In this document: piece after piece, positions 34,217-42,735 of the stretch | Numbering within the stretch: position 1 is the first letter of the stretch | How the letters are laid out: each line of letters opens with the position of its first letter | DNA from: Pontibacter akesuensis | Lineage (GTDB): Bacteria; Bacteroidota; Bacteroidia; Cytophagales; Hymenobacteraceae | Direction: 5' to 3' | Assembly (NCBI RefSeq): GCF_001611675.1 | Contig: NZ_CP014766.1 | Span: forward strand, 558,001-622,000 | DNA length: 64,000 bases | The notes under the pieces: model-generated | Databases searched by the model: none | What the model saw: only the letters and a program-made list of their open reading frames with translations | Told to the model about the DNA's origin: nothing | Made by a program: the position numbers and the translations under genes

Positions 34217-34522
34217 ATGGATACCTTAAAAGTAAGGGTTGATCAGAAGAAGCTGGAAAGAGCCGCTTATGTGCTGAAGTGCGTCGCCCACCCTGTGCGC
34301 ATCAGCATCATCGACCTGCTGGAGCAGCGCGACAGGCTGACGGTGAGCCAACTGCAGGAAGTGCTGCAAATAGAGCAATCGCTGCTTTCGCACCACCTCA
34401 CCAACATGCGCGACAAAGGTGTGCTGGATACGCAGCGGGAAGGCAAGAATGTGTACTACTTTCTCACCAGCAGCACCATTACCGATATACTGGGATGCAT
34501 TAACGGCTGCAAAAAATTTTAA
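34217..34522 (+). CDS. ArsR-family regulator, possibly a reactive-sulfur or thiol sensor
   Basis: Winged-helix repressor of 101 residues from ATG 34217 (MDTLKVRVDQKKLERAAYVLK); an in-frame ATG at 34181 lies inside the operator palindrome and is rejected. The DNA-binding helix is VSQLQEVLQIEQSLLSHHLTNM. Cysteines sit at C22 (LKCVAHPVRI) and at the C-terminus (ILGCINGCKKF), where metal- or persulfide-sensing ArsR proteins carry their ligands. A rhodanese lipoprotein follows 91 nt downstream, as in sulfide-responsive BigR/SqrR systems. Arsenic or other metal sensing is the alternative. Confidence 0.85.
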   Translation: MDTLKVRVDQKKLERAAYVLKCVAHPVRISIIDLLEQRDRLTVSQLQEVLQIEQSLLSHHLTNMRDKGVLDTQREGKNVYYFLTSSTITDILGCINGCKKF

Positions 34523-34613
34523 GACGCCAGTATCAATGCTCAAACAAGTATAGCCCCCTGATTTCAGCAACTCTCTTTAATTCTTTATACCTTCACTCCC
34601 AAAGCTTCAGAAC

Positions 34614-35012
34614 ATGAAATCATACTTGATCGTCCTACTTGCTGCCGGCCTTTTCAGCTGCACCAGCACACCTCCCCAAGCCCCTGCCGAAGTACAGCAA
34701 ATGACGGCGCAGACATTCCGGGAGCAAAACATGAACAGCAAAACAGTGCTGGTTGACGTTCGGACGCCGGAGGAGTTTGCCACCGGCCACCTGGAGGGCG
34801 CATTGAACTCTGATTTCCGAGGTGGAGCCTTTGCCACCGAAATGCAGAACTGGGACAAAGACAAAACCTATTACCTGTACTGCGCCTCCGGCAACCGCAG
34901 CGGCAAAGCAGCCGAACTGATGAAGGAAGCCGGCTTCCGTAACATCGTGAACGTGGGTGCCTTTCAGGATTTAAAAGAAGCAGGCTTGCCAACTGAAACA
35001 GGCAACCAGTAG
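34614..35012 (+). CDS. Rhodanese-domain lipoprotein
   Basis: Envelope lipoprotein of 132 residues: lipobox in LIVLLAAGLFSCTS (cysteine at 16), then one rhodanese domain with LVDVRTPEEFATGHLEGALN and the active-site loop CASGNRSGKAAEL (cysteine at about 86). Rhodaneses move sulfane sulfur between thiols; periplasmic single-domain forms often accompany sulfide oxidation. Adjacent to the ArsR-type regulator, with which it probably forms a small sulfur-response unit. Donor and acceptor are unknown. Confidence 0.88.
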   Translation: MKSYLIVLLAAGLFSCTSTPPQAPAEVQQMTAQTFREQNMNSKTVLVDVRTPEEFATGHLEGALNSDFRGGAFATEMQNWDKDKTYYLYCASGNRSGKAAELMKEAGFRNIVNVGAFQDLKEAGLPTETGNQ

Positions 35013-35055
35013 CCGTTACAGGTAGAGCAGCAGTCTATACTTGTTTTTTTCTATC

Positions 35056-35117
35056 TGTCGAACGAAGAGAGAATACTAGCTGGTATCCTAAAATATAGTT
35101 CCTCTCGTCGAGATGAC
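35056..35117. repeat. Imperfect intergenic inverted repeat
   Basis: CTGTCGAACGAAGAGAG (about 35055-35071) faces CCTCTCGTCGAGATGAC (35101-35117), which is partly complementary. It resembles the TGTCATxTCGAC-type palindromes scattered in Bacteroidota intergenic DNA. The remaining spacer (35013-35281) shows nothing else. Confidence 0.4.
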
Positions 35118-35281
35118 AATTATTAGATGATGAGAAGTACCGGCGGTAACATGCGATTCCAACCTTATTTCAAGCGCAGCCTCAAGGCTTAGCAACTTCA
35201 CCCTCCAAACTTCTTTCCAAAACTTCTTGCGATATCCCTATATCCTGATGTATCTTGAAGTGGAATTGGAGAAGAAGAACC

Positions 35282-36514
35282 ATGCGCGTACTACACACCT
35301 CTGACTGGCACCTGGGCCAGCGCCTCGTCAACCTCGAACGGACAGAAGAACACCAGCACTTTCTGGATTGGCTGCTGCAAACCATTGTGCAGGAGCAGGT
35401 GGAGGTACTGCTTATGTCGGGAGATGTGTTCGACAACGGCGCCCCCTCCAACACAGCGCTCAAGCTATACTACGATTTCCTGCGGCGGGTCTGCGCTACC
35501 TGCTGCCGCCACATTATCATCACCGGGGGCAACCATGATTCGGTATCCACGCTCAATGCTCCCCGCGAACTGCTGGAGTGCTTTAATATTTACGTCATCG
35601 GTGGCGCCTCCCAAAACCCGCTGGATGAGCTGATTGAGCTAAAAAACGATCAAGGCGAGCTACAGTTGGTGGTTTGTGCCGTCCCTTTCCTTCGCGACCG
35701 CGACATTCGTTTGTCGGTGCCCGGCGAAAGCTTTGAGGAGCGCGAGCAGCGAATCAAACAGGGAATTGCCGCCCATTACGCCGCGTTTGTGCCGCACATC
35801 AAGCCACACAAAGAAAAAGGATTACCGGTGGTAGCCATGGGCCATTTGTTTGCCGCCGGCGGCTCTGCCTCCGAAAGCGAGAAAGAGATTCACGTGGGCA
35901 ACCTTGGCCAGATTGGCGCCGACCAGTTTCCGCAGGAGTTCGATTATGTGGCGCTGGGGCATTTGCACCGCCCGCAGCAAGTCAACAACAGGCACCATAT
36001 TCGCTACTCGGGCTCTCCTATTCCGCTTAGCTTTAGCGAGGTAAAGGACAAAAAGGTACTGTTTATACTTGATTTTGAAGGCGGAAAGCTGGCGAACCTA
36101 AACGAGGTAGAGATTCCCTGCTGCCGCAAGCTGGTGCGTTTCATAGGATCGTTGGAGAAAGTAAAACAGCAACTGGCCGTTTACGACAACAGTGCTCACA
36201 CCTTGACAGCCTGGGCCGAGATACAGCTGGAACTAAACGCGCCCCTCCCCGACATGCACCAGCAACTGGAAGAGGTGCTGCACCTGAAAAGCGGAGAGCT
36301 GCAACTGCTCATCCACCGTCCGCCGCTGATCAAAAGCGCCACACAAACGCTGGAGCAACAGGTGCAGGAAGAAGTGGACCTGCATACCCTGCGCGAAAAA
36401 GACGTGTTCCTGAAGCGCTGCGAAAGTGCCTTTCCCGATAGTGACCACTCAGAGCTGATGACTACTTTTTCTGAATTGCTGGAACTGATGGGGCAACAGG
36501 AAACTGAAAGCTAA
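35282..36514 (+). CDS. sbcD: Exonuclease subunit SbcD (Mre11-like)
   Basis: Nuclease subunit of the SbcCD complex, which cuts DNA hairpins and double-strand ends blocked by protein. From ATG 35282 it has 410 residues with the calcineurin-like metallophosphatase motifs in order: HTSDWHLGQR, SGDVFDNGAPS, GGNHDS, MGHLFAAGG and LGHLHRPQ. An in-frame ATG at 35255 is less likely. sbcC follows after 132 nt that contain a dispersed repeat, so the two are probably cotranscribed though not overlapping as in many genomes. Confidence 0.95.
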   Translation: MRVLHTSDWHLGQRLVNLERTEEHQHFLDWLLQTIVQEQVEVLLMSGDVFDNGAPSNTALKLYYDFLRRVCATCCRHIIITGGNHDSVSTLNAPRELLECFNIYVIGGASQNPLDELIELKNDQGELQLVVCAVPFLRDRDIRLSVPGESFEEREQRIKQGIAAHYAAFVPHIKPHKEKGLPVVAMGHLFAAGGSASESEKEIHVGNLGQIGADQFPQEFDYVALGHLHRPQQVNNRHHIRYSGSPIPLSFSEVKDKKVLFILDFEGGKLANLNEVEIPCCRKLVRFIGSLEKVKQQLAVYDNSAHTLTAWAEIQLELNAPLPDMHQQLEEVLHLKSGELQLLIHRPPLIKSATQTLEQQVQEEVDLHTLREKDVFLKRCESAFPDSDHSELMTTFSELLELMGQQETES

Positions 36515-36520
36515 AGAGCT

Positions 36521-36556
36521 GAGAAGACCTCGCAGCGTCCGAAGGTCCTGCGAGTG
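36521..36556. repeat. REP-like dispersed palindrome, copy 2
   Basis: Matches 30741-30775 over about 35 nt with two substitutions. Here CTCGCAG and CTGCGAG are perfectly complementary (7 bp), and GACCT faces AGGTC inside, so this copy keeps the better hairpin. Located between sbcD and sbcC. Confidence 0.65.
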
Positions 36557-36646
36557 CCTTACCCGATAAAAGCAGTAGCCGTTCGTCGCTATTGTAATCC
36601 CTGTGCGGATAATATTACCCTTTGCAATACAAATTAAAAATCACCC

Positions 36647-39600
36647 ATGAAGATCCTTTCCGTACGCTTCCAGAACCTGAACTCTCTAAAAGGGGAACAT
36701 GAGATTCGCTTCGACCAGAGCCCTCTGGCGGAGGCGGGGCTGTTTGCCATTACGGGTCCCACAGGCGCTGGAAAAACCACTGTACTGGATGCAATCACGG
36801 TAGGGCTTTATGGACTGGTGCACCGCCACAGCAACGATAAGCCCCTGGAACTGATGACGCGGCACACCGCCGAAAGCTATGCAGAGGTGGAGTTTGAAGC
36901 CAATGGCAAGCGCTTCCGCTCGAAATGGCACCTGCGACGCAGCCGGGGCAAAGCCGACGGCAACATACAGCCGGTGCACATGGAGCTGTACAGCTTTGAG
37001 GAGGATAGCCTCTTTGACCTGAAACCAAGCCAGGTGCCGGACAAGGTAGCCGAGCTGTGCGGTCTGGACTACAATCAGTTTCTGCGCTCCGTAATGCTGT
37101 CGCAGGGTGACTTTGCACGCTTTCTGAAAGCAAACCCGAATGAGCGCAGCAGTTTGCTCGAGAAGATCACCGACACCGGCATTTATTCTGAGATATCAAA
37201 GTATGCCTACGAGAAAACGAAACTTGAGCGGCAGAAACGAGAGGAACTGGAACGCCGCCTGCAAAATACGCAACTGTTGCCCGAGGAACAGCGGCAGGCC
37301 TACGAGCAAAGTATAAAGGAGCTTGCCGGCCAGGAAACCATACTTCAAAAAGACATTATTGGGTTGCAGGAAAAGGTGCAGTGGCTGCAACTGCTGGCCC
37401 AGCTACAGGCAAAGCAGCAGGAGCATCAAACTGGGCTGCACCTGCAGGAGCAAAAGCTGGAGCAACTGCAACCTGATTTCCAGAAGCTGCACCAGCACGA
37501 GCAGGCGCATCAGTTCGTGGGCGAGCTGGCAGAAATCCGCAGTGCCAACAGCAAGGTAGTAGAAGTACAGGAGCAGCTGCAAACGCTCCTCAAGCGGCTC
37601 CCATCGCTGGAGGCGGAGCTGGAAGCTGCCGGTAAAGTGGCTATAGAAGCCACCAAAGCGCACCGCCAGCAGGAAGAGGCGCTGCAGAAGCTGGAGCCGC
37701 AGCTCGCGCAGGTAGTTAAATTAGACCATCAGCTGGCCAGCGTATCAGAGGCTTACCACAAAAATAAAAAGCATTATGTTTCGCTTGATGCCCAGCTTAA
37801 GCAGGAGAAAGCGCAGCTGCAAACACGCCAAGAGGAACTGGAAAAGCTCACTAAGGAGGCGACAAGTATAAAAAGCTGGCTGGAGCAGAACGCAAAGCTG
37901 CAAGACCTGAAGGAGCACCTCCCCGAGTTCAAAGCCACTCTCCGCGACCTGCAGGAAGTAGCGCAGCGCATCAAACGAAACCAGCAGGAGCAGCAGGAAC
38001 TGCAACACCAGAGCCAGCAGGATGCTGAACTGGCAACGAAGCTGCAGCAGGAACAGGCACAGCAGGAAACCCAGCAAAAGCAGCTCCAGCAGCAAAAAGA
38101 AGCTACGCTTGAAAAGCTGCAGGCCATACTTGCCACAAAGAGCATGGACGAGCTGGAGCAGGCGGCGCAGGCACAACCGGCTGTGGTGGCAAAGTATGAG
38201 CGCCTGCTGGAACTGGCACGGCAGCACGCCACGCATCAGCAGAAACTACAAAGTATAAACCAGCAACTCGCGCAGCAGCAACAGCAGATAGCGGAGGCTA
38301 CCACTCAGCTTGCGGATGCCCAGAACAAGTATAGCCAGGCACAGGAGCACCTGCGGGCGCTTGAGAAACTTGTGCAGCTGCAACAGCAGATTCAGCAGTA
38401 TGAGGAGGCGCGCCATACCCTGCACGAAGACGAACCCTGCCCGCTTTGCGGTTCCAGGCAACACCCGTTTGCCGAGAATGGCTATATGTTTGACCTGCCA
38501 GAGGAAGTAAAAAAGCGCGATGCGCAACAGGTACTGGTAAAGGAACTGGAAGAAAGTATAACCAAATTGCAGCTGCAGCTTGGGGCGTTGGACCAGTCCG
38601 GAAAATTAGCGTTAGCAGGCAAAACAGAAGTTGAAACCGAAGCAGCGCGCATGCGCCTGGCTTACGGACAGGTGCTGGAGGGGCTGCCAACTAGTATTTC
38701 GATAAACGAAACAGAAAAACTGAATCAGCTGCTGCTGGCACAGCAACAGTCGGCAAATGACCTGCAGCAGCAGCTGGCACGGTCGCGCGCGTTTAGCCGC
38801 GAGCTGGAAAGTATAAACCAGGCGTTGCAGAAACTACGGGAGGCACAGGTGCAGGCCCAGGCAAAGTACAACCAGCTGCAACAGTCGCAGAAAATGCTGC
38901 AGACGCAGCTGTACAAGCTACAGGCCTTACTCGTAGACGCGCAGGAACAGCAGCAGGACTTAACCGAAACAGCCGTTTCCTTTGCCGCCAGCTTTGGCCA
39001 AACCTTCGATGCAGCAACCCAGCAGCAACTGCAGCAAACACTGGAGCAGCAGGCCCTAACCTACGGCGAAAAGGAAAAGGAATTGGTAGCAATGCGTGAA
39101 AACTATCTGGCGCTGAAGGAGCAGGTAAAGAGCCTCATTGCGCGGGTACAGGAAAAGGAAACTGACCTGCAGGAGCGGCAACTGGCGCTGAAACAGGAGC
39201 ACGAGCAGCTGACAGGCCTGAAAGCAGGCCGGCAGGCCCTGTTTGGTGATAAAGATCCCGAGAAGGAGCGCCTGCAGGCCCAGCACGAGCTTAAAGCGCG
39301 CGCTGCACAGGCCGAGGAGGCCCGCCGTACGCAGCAGCAGAAGCAGCAGGAACTGCAGGAAATCCGCCGCAACCAATCCGATTGCCAAAACAGGCAGCAG
39401 CAAAGCCAGTCGGTGCTGGATGCCTTGCGGGAAGGACTGCTGCGCGTGTTGCAGCAAAAGGGAATCGACACCATCGAAACCCTAAGCCAAATGCTGCTGA
39501 ACCGCGACGAGGCTGACCGCCTGGCAAACCTGAAGGCTCAAACAGAGAAGCACCTGACCGAACTGCGCAAAACACTCAGCAACGTGCAGCAGGAGCTGAA

Positions 39601-40300
39601 GCAAACCCAGGCCAAGGCCCTCACCAGCGAACCACTGGAAGCACTGCAGCAGCAGCAACAGGAGAAAACGCACCGGCAGCGCGAACTAATTGCACAGCGT
39701 GCCCGCCACGAGCAACTGCTGGACCAGGATGCCGCCCAGCGGGAGAAGAACAAGGAGCTGGCCGGGCAGCTTGCCACACAACAGCAGGTATACTACCGCT
39801 GGTCGCAGCTTTCTGACCTGATCGGATCTGCCGACGGCAACAAGTTCAGCCGCTTTGCGCAGGGACTTACGCTGGCAAGGCTGGTGGAGCTTGCCAACCG
39901 CCACCTGCAGAAGCTTAATGACCGCTACCGCATTCTCAAAAGCTCAGAAGAAGACCTGGAGTTGCTGATTGTGGACGTATACCAGGCAGAAGCCGTACGG
40001 CCCATGAACACCTTATCGGGTGGGGAGAGCTTTTTGGTGAGCCTCTCGCTGGCGCTTGGCCTCTCTGACCTTGCCGGCCGCCGGACACAAATCAATTCGC
40101 TCTTTATTGATGAAGGCTTCGGCACGTTGGATGCAGAGACCTTGGATGCCGCCATCACCACACTGGAAAACCTGCAGGCCAGCGGCAAGATGATCGGCAT
40201 TATCTCCCACGTGGAGGCCCTGAAGGAACGCATCGGCACACAAATCAGGATACAGCGACAGGCAGGCGGTGTCAGCACGGTGCAGGTAACCGGATCATAG
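36647..40300 (+). CDS. sbcC: Exonuclease subunit SbcC (Rad50-like)
   Basis: SMC-like ATPase of 1,217 residues, larger than E. coli SbcC (1,048). Walker A GPTGAGKTTVLDAI is near residue 40, a long glutamine-rich coiled coil runs from about 190 to 1,050, and the zinc hook CPLC (about 597-600) is at the centre. The ABC signature TLSGGESFLVSLSLALGLSD and Walker B NSLFIDEGFGTLD close the C-terminal head. Six copies of the AAGTATA heptamer lie within 37309-38815, five of them read as Ser-Ile (AGT-ATA). Works with SbcD in hairpin and end processing. Confidence 0.95.
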   Translation: MKILSVRFQNLNSLKGEHEIRFDQSPLAEAGLFAITGPTGAGKTTVLDAITVGLYGLVHRHSNDKPLELMTRHTAESYAEVEFEANGKRFRSKWHLRRSRGKADGNIQPVHMELYSFEEDSLFDLKPSQVPDKVAELCGLDYNQFLRSVMLSQGDFARFLKANPNERSSLLEKITDTGIYSEISKYAYEKTKLERQKREELERRLQNTQLLPEEQRQAYEQSIKELAGQETILQKDIIGLQEKVQWLQLLAQLQAKQQEHQTGLHLQEQKLEQLQPDFQKLHQHEQAHQFVGELAEIRSANSKVVEVQEQLQTLLKRLPSLEAELEAAGKVAIEATKAHRQQEEALQKLEPQLAQVVKLDHQLASVSEAYHKNKKHYVSLDAQLKQEKAQLQTRQEELEKLTKEATSIKSWLEQNAKLQDLKEHLPEFKATLRDLQEVAQRIKRNQQEQQELQHQSQQDAELATKLQQEQAQQETQQKQLQQQKEATLEKLQAILATKSMDELEQAAQAQPAVVAKYERLLELARQHATHQQKLQSINQQLAQQQQQIAEATTQLADAQNKYSQAQEHLRALEKLVQLQQQIQQYEEARHTLHEDEPCPLCGSRQHPFAENGYMFDLPEEVKKRDAQQVLVKELEESITKLQLQLGALDQSGKLALAGKTEVETEAARMRLAYGQVLEGLPTSISINETEKLNQLLLAQQQSANDLQQQLARSRAFSRELESINQALQKLREAQVQAQAKYNQLQQSQKMLQTQLYKLQALLVDAQEQQQDLTETAVSFAASFGQTFDAATQQQLQQTLEQQALTYGEKEKELVAMRENYLALKEQVKSLIARVQEKETDLQERQLALKQEHEQLTGLKAGRQALFGDKDPEKERLQAQHELKARAAQAEEARRTQQQKQQELQEIRRNQSDCQNRQQQSQSVLDALREGLLRVLQQKGIDTIETLSQMLLNRDEADRLANLKAQTEKHLTELRKTLSNVQQELKQTQAKALTSEPLEALQQQQQEKTHRQRELIAQRARHEQLLDQDAAQREKNKELAGQLATQQQVYYRWSQLSDLIGSADGNKFSRFAQGLTLARLVELANRHLQKLNDRYRILKSSEEDLELLIVDVYQAEAVRPMNTLSGGESFLVSLSLALGLSDLAGRRTQINSLFIDEGFGTLDAETLDAAITTLENLQASGKMIGIISHVEALKERIGTQIRIQRQAGGVSTVQVTGS

Positions 40301-40433
40301 CAGCATGCCATAAAGCTACAGAACGTCCGATGCAAAATTCCCTCCGACGTTTTTTTAGAAAATGCCTTAAACAGCATTCAGCCATTATTTATATTATAAA
40401 ATATAGCTGATCGCGATAATATATTATAAATAC

Positions 40434-40464
40434 TATGCAATATTTCAGAATCGCATTACATTTG
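40434..40464 (+). promoter_or_regulatory. Candidate promoter of the TPR kinase gene
   Basis: TATG (40434-40437, one mismatch to TTTG), 19 nt, then TACATTTG (40457-40464), a full match to TAnnTTTG. It implies transcription from about 40471, which favours ATG 40482 over an upstream in-frame GTG at 40464. The sequence before it (40380-40440) is very AT-rich. Confidence 0.5.
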
Positions 40465-40481
40465 TGGGTAATGTATTCTGG

Positions 40482-42491
40482 ATGAAATCATTTCTACTCG
40501 TAGGATTCCTTTTATTGTGGTTCACAGCCTATCCTCAGTCTGAAAAAATCACGAAACTTCAATCACAGCTAAATGCAACTTCTGATCCCAATCAGCAGGT
40601 GCTGCTCCTTTGTGAGCTAAGCAAGCAGCACTGGAACAAATCGTTTACCTCGTCGCTGGCTTATGCCAACAAGGCCATTAAACTCGCGCAGAAAATAGAC
40701 GATAAAAAAGGACTGGCTTTGGCCTATAACAACATCGGTGTGGCCTACGACATGTACGGCGACTACAGCAAGGCCTCCTCTTATTACTTTAAGTCTCTCC
40801 GCATTCGGGAAGCCATTGGCGACTCGGCCGGTCTTAGCGCCTCCTACAATAACATTGCCTCGGTGTATGCCATACAGTCGAATTATGCAAAGTCTATTGA
40901 GCTGTATAATAAATCGATGAATATTGCCCTTGCGCTACAGGATACGCCTGCCGTGGCAATGGCACTGGGTAACCTGGGCAGCGTATACCAGCAGCAGCAG
41001 CAACTCGATAAGGCGCTTGATTATATCCTGCGCGGCCTGGAGCTGGAGAAAAACAACCACAACATCCCCGGTGTGCTGATTAGCCTGAACAATATCGGAC
41101 TTATCTATTCTGAAAAGGGAGAATGGGAGAAGGCGCTGCCTTATCACAACAAAGCCATGAAGATTGCGCGGGAGAACGGTGATATTGTGGATGAAGCCTA
41201 CTCGCTCAATGCCCTGGCAGAGGCTTACATGGCCGGAAACAGATCAGACCTGGCCCTACCCTATGCCCTGGAGAATTTGCAACTGGTTCAAAAGCTAAAC
41301 TCAAAAGACGAGATACAGATAGCTGCAGAGCAGCTTAATAAGCTATACGTGAACCTGGGCGACTACAGAAACGCGCATAAATATCTCACCCTCCAGAACC
41401 AGTACGAAGACAGCGTACAGCTGGCAGAGGTTAAGACGCAGCTTATCGGGCTGCAGCTAAGGTATGAGAAGGAGAAGGCCGAGCAGGAGAATTTACTGCT
41501 CAAGGCCGAGGCTTCACTGCAGCAGCAGGCCCTGCAGCGCCGGAATGCCATACAACTCATAACAGTGGTCGCGCTGCTCACAGTCTGCGTGGTGGCTTTC
41601 GGGTTCTTTAAAGGGCGCCAGCGCCTGCACCGGGTAAACGCCCTGCTGCTGCAAAGCAACACCGATATTCAGCGCCACAGCGATACGCTAACGCTGCAGA
41701 AAGAGCAGCTGGCAAACCAGGCTGCCTTGCTCAGCAGCCAGAAAGAGGAACTGGAGCGGCTTAACTCCATCAAAGACCGGCTATTTTCGGTTATCGCCCA
41801 CGACCTGAAAGGCCCGTTGGTATCGCTGAAAGGCCTGCTGCACCTGGCTGCCAAGGGCACAGTGCCTCAGGAGAAGATGAAGCATTTCATGGCTTCGCTG
41901 GAGGCAAGCCAACAGAACTCGCTTTGGCTGCTGGATAACCTGCTGCTCTGGGCCAAGGCTCAGATGAGTGGCCTGCTGGTCCGGCCGGAGGAAATTGACA
42001 TTCTGGACCTCATCAAACAAAACCTGCTTTTGCTGGCCCCGCAAGTCGACCAGAAGCAGGTAAGTGTGACGTGCTCACTGGAGCCGGGCCTTGTGCTGCA
42101 AGCCGACAGGGAAATGACCAACCTGGTGGTGCGCAACCTTGTGTCCAATGCCATCAAGTTCTGCAAGCGCGGCGACACCATCAGTATTTCCGGCTACCGC
42201 GAAGGAACCTGTATTTCCCTGGCCGTTACCGACACGGGGATCGGCATGGCACCGGAGCGTTTGCCTAACCTGTTCAGCGGCGGTAACGCAAGCAGCCGCG
42301 GCACTGCCAACGAGAAAGGTAGTGGCCTGGGCCTGCCGCTTTGCAAGTATTTTGTAGAGCAGAACCACGGCAGCATTCAGGTGGAGAGCGTTCCTGGCGA
42401 AGGAAGCACCTTTACCGTGAAGTTGCCTGCCGCCTCTCCTAAACAGCAGGCTTCGGAACATACTGCGCAACAAGAGGCGCTTGCTATCTAA
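40482..42491 (+). CDS. TPR-containing sensor histidine kinase
   Basis: Orphan two-component kinase of 669 residues: signal peptide or first helix (MKSFLLVGFLLLWFTAYPQS), about seven tetratricopeptide repeats (residues 30-310; for example LAYNNIGVAYDMYGDYSKASSYY) in the periplasm, a membrane helix near 357-377 (LITVVALLTVCVVAFGFF), a coiled-coil linker, the phosphoacceptor box SVIAHDLKGPLVSLKGLL (H about 440) and a HATPase domain (NAIKFCKRGD, DTGIGM, GSGLGLPLCKYF). This is the common Bacteroidota architecture in which the TPR part senses peptides or partner proteins. No response regulator is adjacent. Confidence 0.92.
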   Translation: MKSFLLVGFLLLWFTAYPQSEKITKLQSQLNATSDPNQQVLLLCELSKQHWNKSFTSSLAYANKAIKLAQKIDDKKGLALAYNNIGVAYDMYGDYSKASSYYFKSLRIREAIGDSAGLSASYNNIASVYAIQSNYAKSIELYNKSMNIALALQDTPAVAMALGNLGSVYQQQQQLDKALDYILRGLELEKNNHNIPGVLISLNNIGLIYSEKGEWEKALPYHNKAMKIARENGDIVDEAYSLNALAEAYMAGNRSDLALPYALENLQLVQKLNSKDEIQIAAEQLNKLYVNLGDYRNAHKYLTLQNQYEDSVQLAEVKTQLIGLQLRYEKEKAEQENLLLKAEASLQQQALQRRNAIQLITVVALLTVCVVAFGFFKGRQRLHRVNALLLQSNTDIQRHSDTLTLQKEQLANQAALLSSQKEELERLNSIKDRLFSVIAHDLKGPLVSLKGLLHLAAKGTVPQEKMKHFMASLEASQQNSLWLLDNLLLWAKAQMSGLLVRPEEIDILDLIKQNLLLLAPQVDQKQVSVTCSLEPGLVLQADREMTNLVVRNLVSNAIKFCKRGDTISISGYREGTCISLAVTDTGIGMAPERLPNLFSGGNASSRGTANEKGSGLGLPLCKYFVEQNHGSIQVESVPGEGSTFTVKLPAASPKQQASEHTAQQEALAI

Positions 42492-42652
42492 CAATCAGCA
42501 GCGTACTGTAATTGGGCTATGTCTACCATACTTCGGCCTCTCCTACTGCTGAACCTGTTCTGCTACTGCCCCTTGTTTTTTCACTTATTCCCTAATTCTG
42601 CCCGGCTTTTTTAACCCCAGCCCAGGGTTATGAAACTCCACTTGGCCTGGCT

Positions 42653-42684
42653 ATTGTTCCTGGTAAAGTATAACCTTATTTTTG
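42653..42684 (+). promoter_or_regulatory. Candidate promoter of the nuclease gene
   Basis: ATTG (42653-42656, TTG core kept), 20 nt, then TATTTTTG (42677-42684). Third case in the window with a 20-nt gap between -33 and -7 elements. A heptamer copy lies just before the -7 box. Confidence 0.5.
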
Positions 42685-42735
42685 TGTAAGGCTTCCGCCA
42701 TTTGGCTGCACGAACTTCACCACTGTTTCCTCATT

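Noticed and set aside
37745..38236. Long leucine- and cysteine-rich open frames antisense to sbcC
   Set aside because: They mirror CAG/CTG-rich glutamine and leucine codons of the sbcC coiled coil; no start context, no family resemblance.
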